The notes below the pieces were generated by a model. That model ran no database searches. It was not told the DNA's origin and saw only the letters and a list, made by a program, of their open reading frames with translations. From positions 1 through 6,796 of the forward strand of contig JANWHL010000240.1 of assembly GCA_025450405.1 (NCBI GenBank): 6,796 bases of DNA, read 5' to 3'. How positions within the stretch are numbered: the first letter of the stretch is position 1; each line of letters opens with the position of its first letter. The position numbers and the translations under genes are program-made. This stretch comes from Ktedonobacterales bacterium (GTDB lineage Bacteria; Chloroflexota; Ktedonobacteria; Ktedonobacterales; JADMIN01). Shown one piece after another: positions 5,893-6,796 of this stretch.

Positions 5893-6796
5893 TCAGGGCT
5901 CGGGGGCGCCAGGAGGCGTGGCGTCCGTGCGCGCGTCCACATGGAAGAGATCGATCAGCGCCTCTCGAATCCAGTCGACACTCGAGGATCGCAGAATGTG
6001 GACGGGAAGGCCGGCGGATTGGTAGGCATCCACCTGGTCCGTCTGCTTGCGATAGACGTTCTTCAGTACGAGCACGGCGTCGGCCTCGCGGTCGTCGCGC
6101 ACGATGACGGCCGGCACGCCCAACTCGCGGATGGCTTGCTCCAGGTGGTTGCGGTTGACGCCCATGGCATAGATCCGCCGCGGGCGCGGGGTGGAAGCGT
6201 CCACCCCGTTCCCACCGGCCCGCGCGCCCGTGCGCCCGCCGCGCGCCCAGCTCTCCTCCTCTTCATCGTCGCGCAGGGCGGCGCTGAGCGCCAGTTCCGG
6301 GTCCAGCCAGCCCGAGGCGTCATCGCCGTTGGCGGACCGATAACCGGACGTGCCGGATTCAGCCCGGCCCCCTGCGCGTGACCGCTCCCACCAGGGCGGC
6401 CGAAGCGGCGTCCCAACCAACGGGCTGGCCCCCCAGCCGCGCCGGCCGCGCGCGGGCGCTTGAGCGGGCCGCTCCTCGCGGGTGACGGGCAGTTCACGCG
6501 CGAAGATCCCCACGCCGTCGGCGCGAGCCTGGCGCGGGGCGTGTTCCACCCAACTCCGCAGGGTGCCATCGGGCTGGCGCTCACGGATCTCCCGCTCGGG
6601 CGCGTCGCCGCGCAGCAGGCCATCCACATCGCCCGCGACATCATGGTGGATGGCGACCCGGTGGCGATCCTCCTGTTCGACGAGGACGTCGAAGGTGGGG
6701 GGCGCCTTGCGCTCGAGCACGGTCTTCTGGGTGCCGCGCCGCCGCGCCTCCTCGTCCCCCAGCGTCACCGTCCCCACCCCCCCCACCAGGTCCGCC
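5893..6796 (-). CDS. SpoIIIAA/Ycf45-like AAA ATPase, C-terminal part (5' end cut by window edge)
   Basis: The frame is open through the right edge, so the N-terminal region with the Walker motifs is missing; about 301 residues are seen. The first part, ADLVGGVGTVTLGDEEARRRG followed by KTVLERKAPPTFDVLVE, is the end of the ATPase core of R3H-associated SpoIIIAA/Ycf45-like proteins. It continues as DRHRVAIHHDVAGDVDGLLRGDAPEREIRER, also typical of the family. A long low-complexity stretch follows (about 6480-6185), rich in Gly, Arg, Pro, Ser and acidic residues including DDEEEES. The chain ends with a compact domain, RRIYAMGVNRNHLEQAIRELGVPAVIV to VHILRSSSVDWIREALIDLF, which recurs at the C-terminus of these proteins. 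They are presumed to bind nucleic acid and hydrolyse ATP, but the physiological role is poorly defined. The R3H domain, if present, would be outside the window. The annotated product in databases may read R3H domain-containing protein or AAA family ATPase. Confidence 0.85.
   Translation of the reverse strand, partial: ADLVGGVGTVTLGDEEARRRGTQKTVLERKAPPTFDVLVEQEDRHRVAIHHDVAGDVDGLLRGDAPEREIRERQPDGTLRSWVEHAPRQARADGVGIFARELPVTREERPAQAPARGRRGWGASPLVGTPLRPPWWERSRAGGRAESGTSGYRSANGDDASGWLDPELALSAALRDDEEEESWARGGRTGARAGGNGVDASTPRPRRIYAMGVNRNHLEQAIRELGVPAVIVRDDREADAVLVLKNVYRKQTDQVDAYQSAGLPVHILRSSSVDWIREALIDLFHVDARTDATPPGAPEP
6187..6208. repeat. Perfect inverted repeat inside the ATPase linker coding region
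   Basis: CGGGGTGGA (6187-6195) and TCCACCCCG (6200-6208) form a 9-base-pair stem with a 4-base loop. It lies within codons of the disordered linker just before the C-terminal domain. It could be a chance consequence of GC-rich linker codons. Confidence 0.35.

Overview
This GC-rich window carries six protein-coding genes, two of them cut by the window edges, and no rRNA, tRNA, CRISPR array, insertion sequence or phage gene that I can recognise. The best lineage clue is the gene at the right edge. It encodes the C-terminal part of a SpoIIIAA/Ycf45-like AAA ATPase of the kind usually found with an R3H domain, a family I associate mainly with Cyanobacteria and Chloroflexota. High GC, a type-2 malate dehydrogenase, secreted proteins rich in Pro/Thr/Gly and a lipoprotein with a clear lipobox fit a Chloroflexota bacterium. 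That assignment is an inference.

Layout, left to right. (1) Minus strand, 1 to about 1062: a secreted protein with a signal peptide, a PsbP/DUF1795-like N-terminal domain and an NlpC/P60-superfamily cysteine peptidase/amidase-like domain that runs off the left edge. Its only well-placed ATG is out of frame with the rest, so the start looks frameshifted. (2) About 520 bases with a possible promoter but no convincing gene. (3) Plus strand, 1584-2942: a lipoprotein of unknown function with propeller-like repeats. (4) Minus strand, 3034-4044: malate dehydrogenase (mdh), convergent with the lipoprotein gene across a long hairpin. (5) A 435-base divergent intergenic region with a good sigma-70-like extended -10 promoter reading rightward. 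(6) Plus strand, 4480-4902: a single-domain response-regulator receiver, followed by a strong intrinsic terminator. (7) Plus strand, 5088-5885: a classical short-chain dehydrogenase/reductase. (8) Minus strand, 5893 to the right edge: the partial AAA ATPase, convergent with the dehydrogenase across 7 bases.

The genes switch strand repeatedly and are separated by terminators, so most appear to be single transcription units and not a pathway cluster. I see no shared pathway. The two cell-surface proteins on the left, a putative amidase and a lipoprotein, may both act on the envelope, but nothing in the sequence links them.

I did not find a coherent undescribed system. The points most worth a second look are the apparent frameshift and unusual domain pairing of the left-edge secreted protein, the long disordered insert in the ATPase, and the orphan receiver with its own promoter and long leader.
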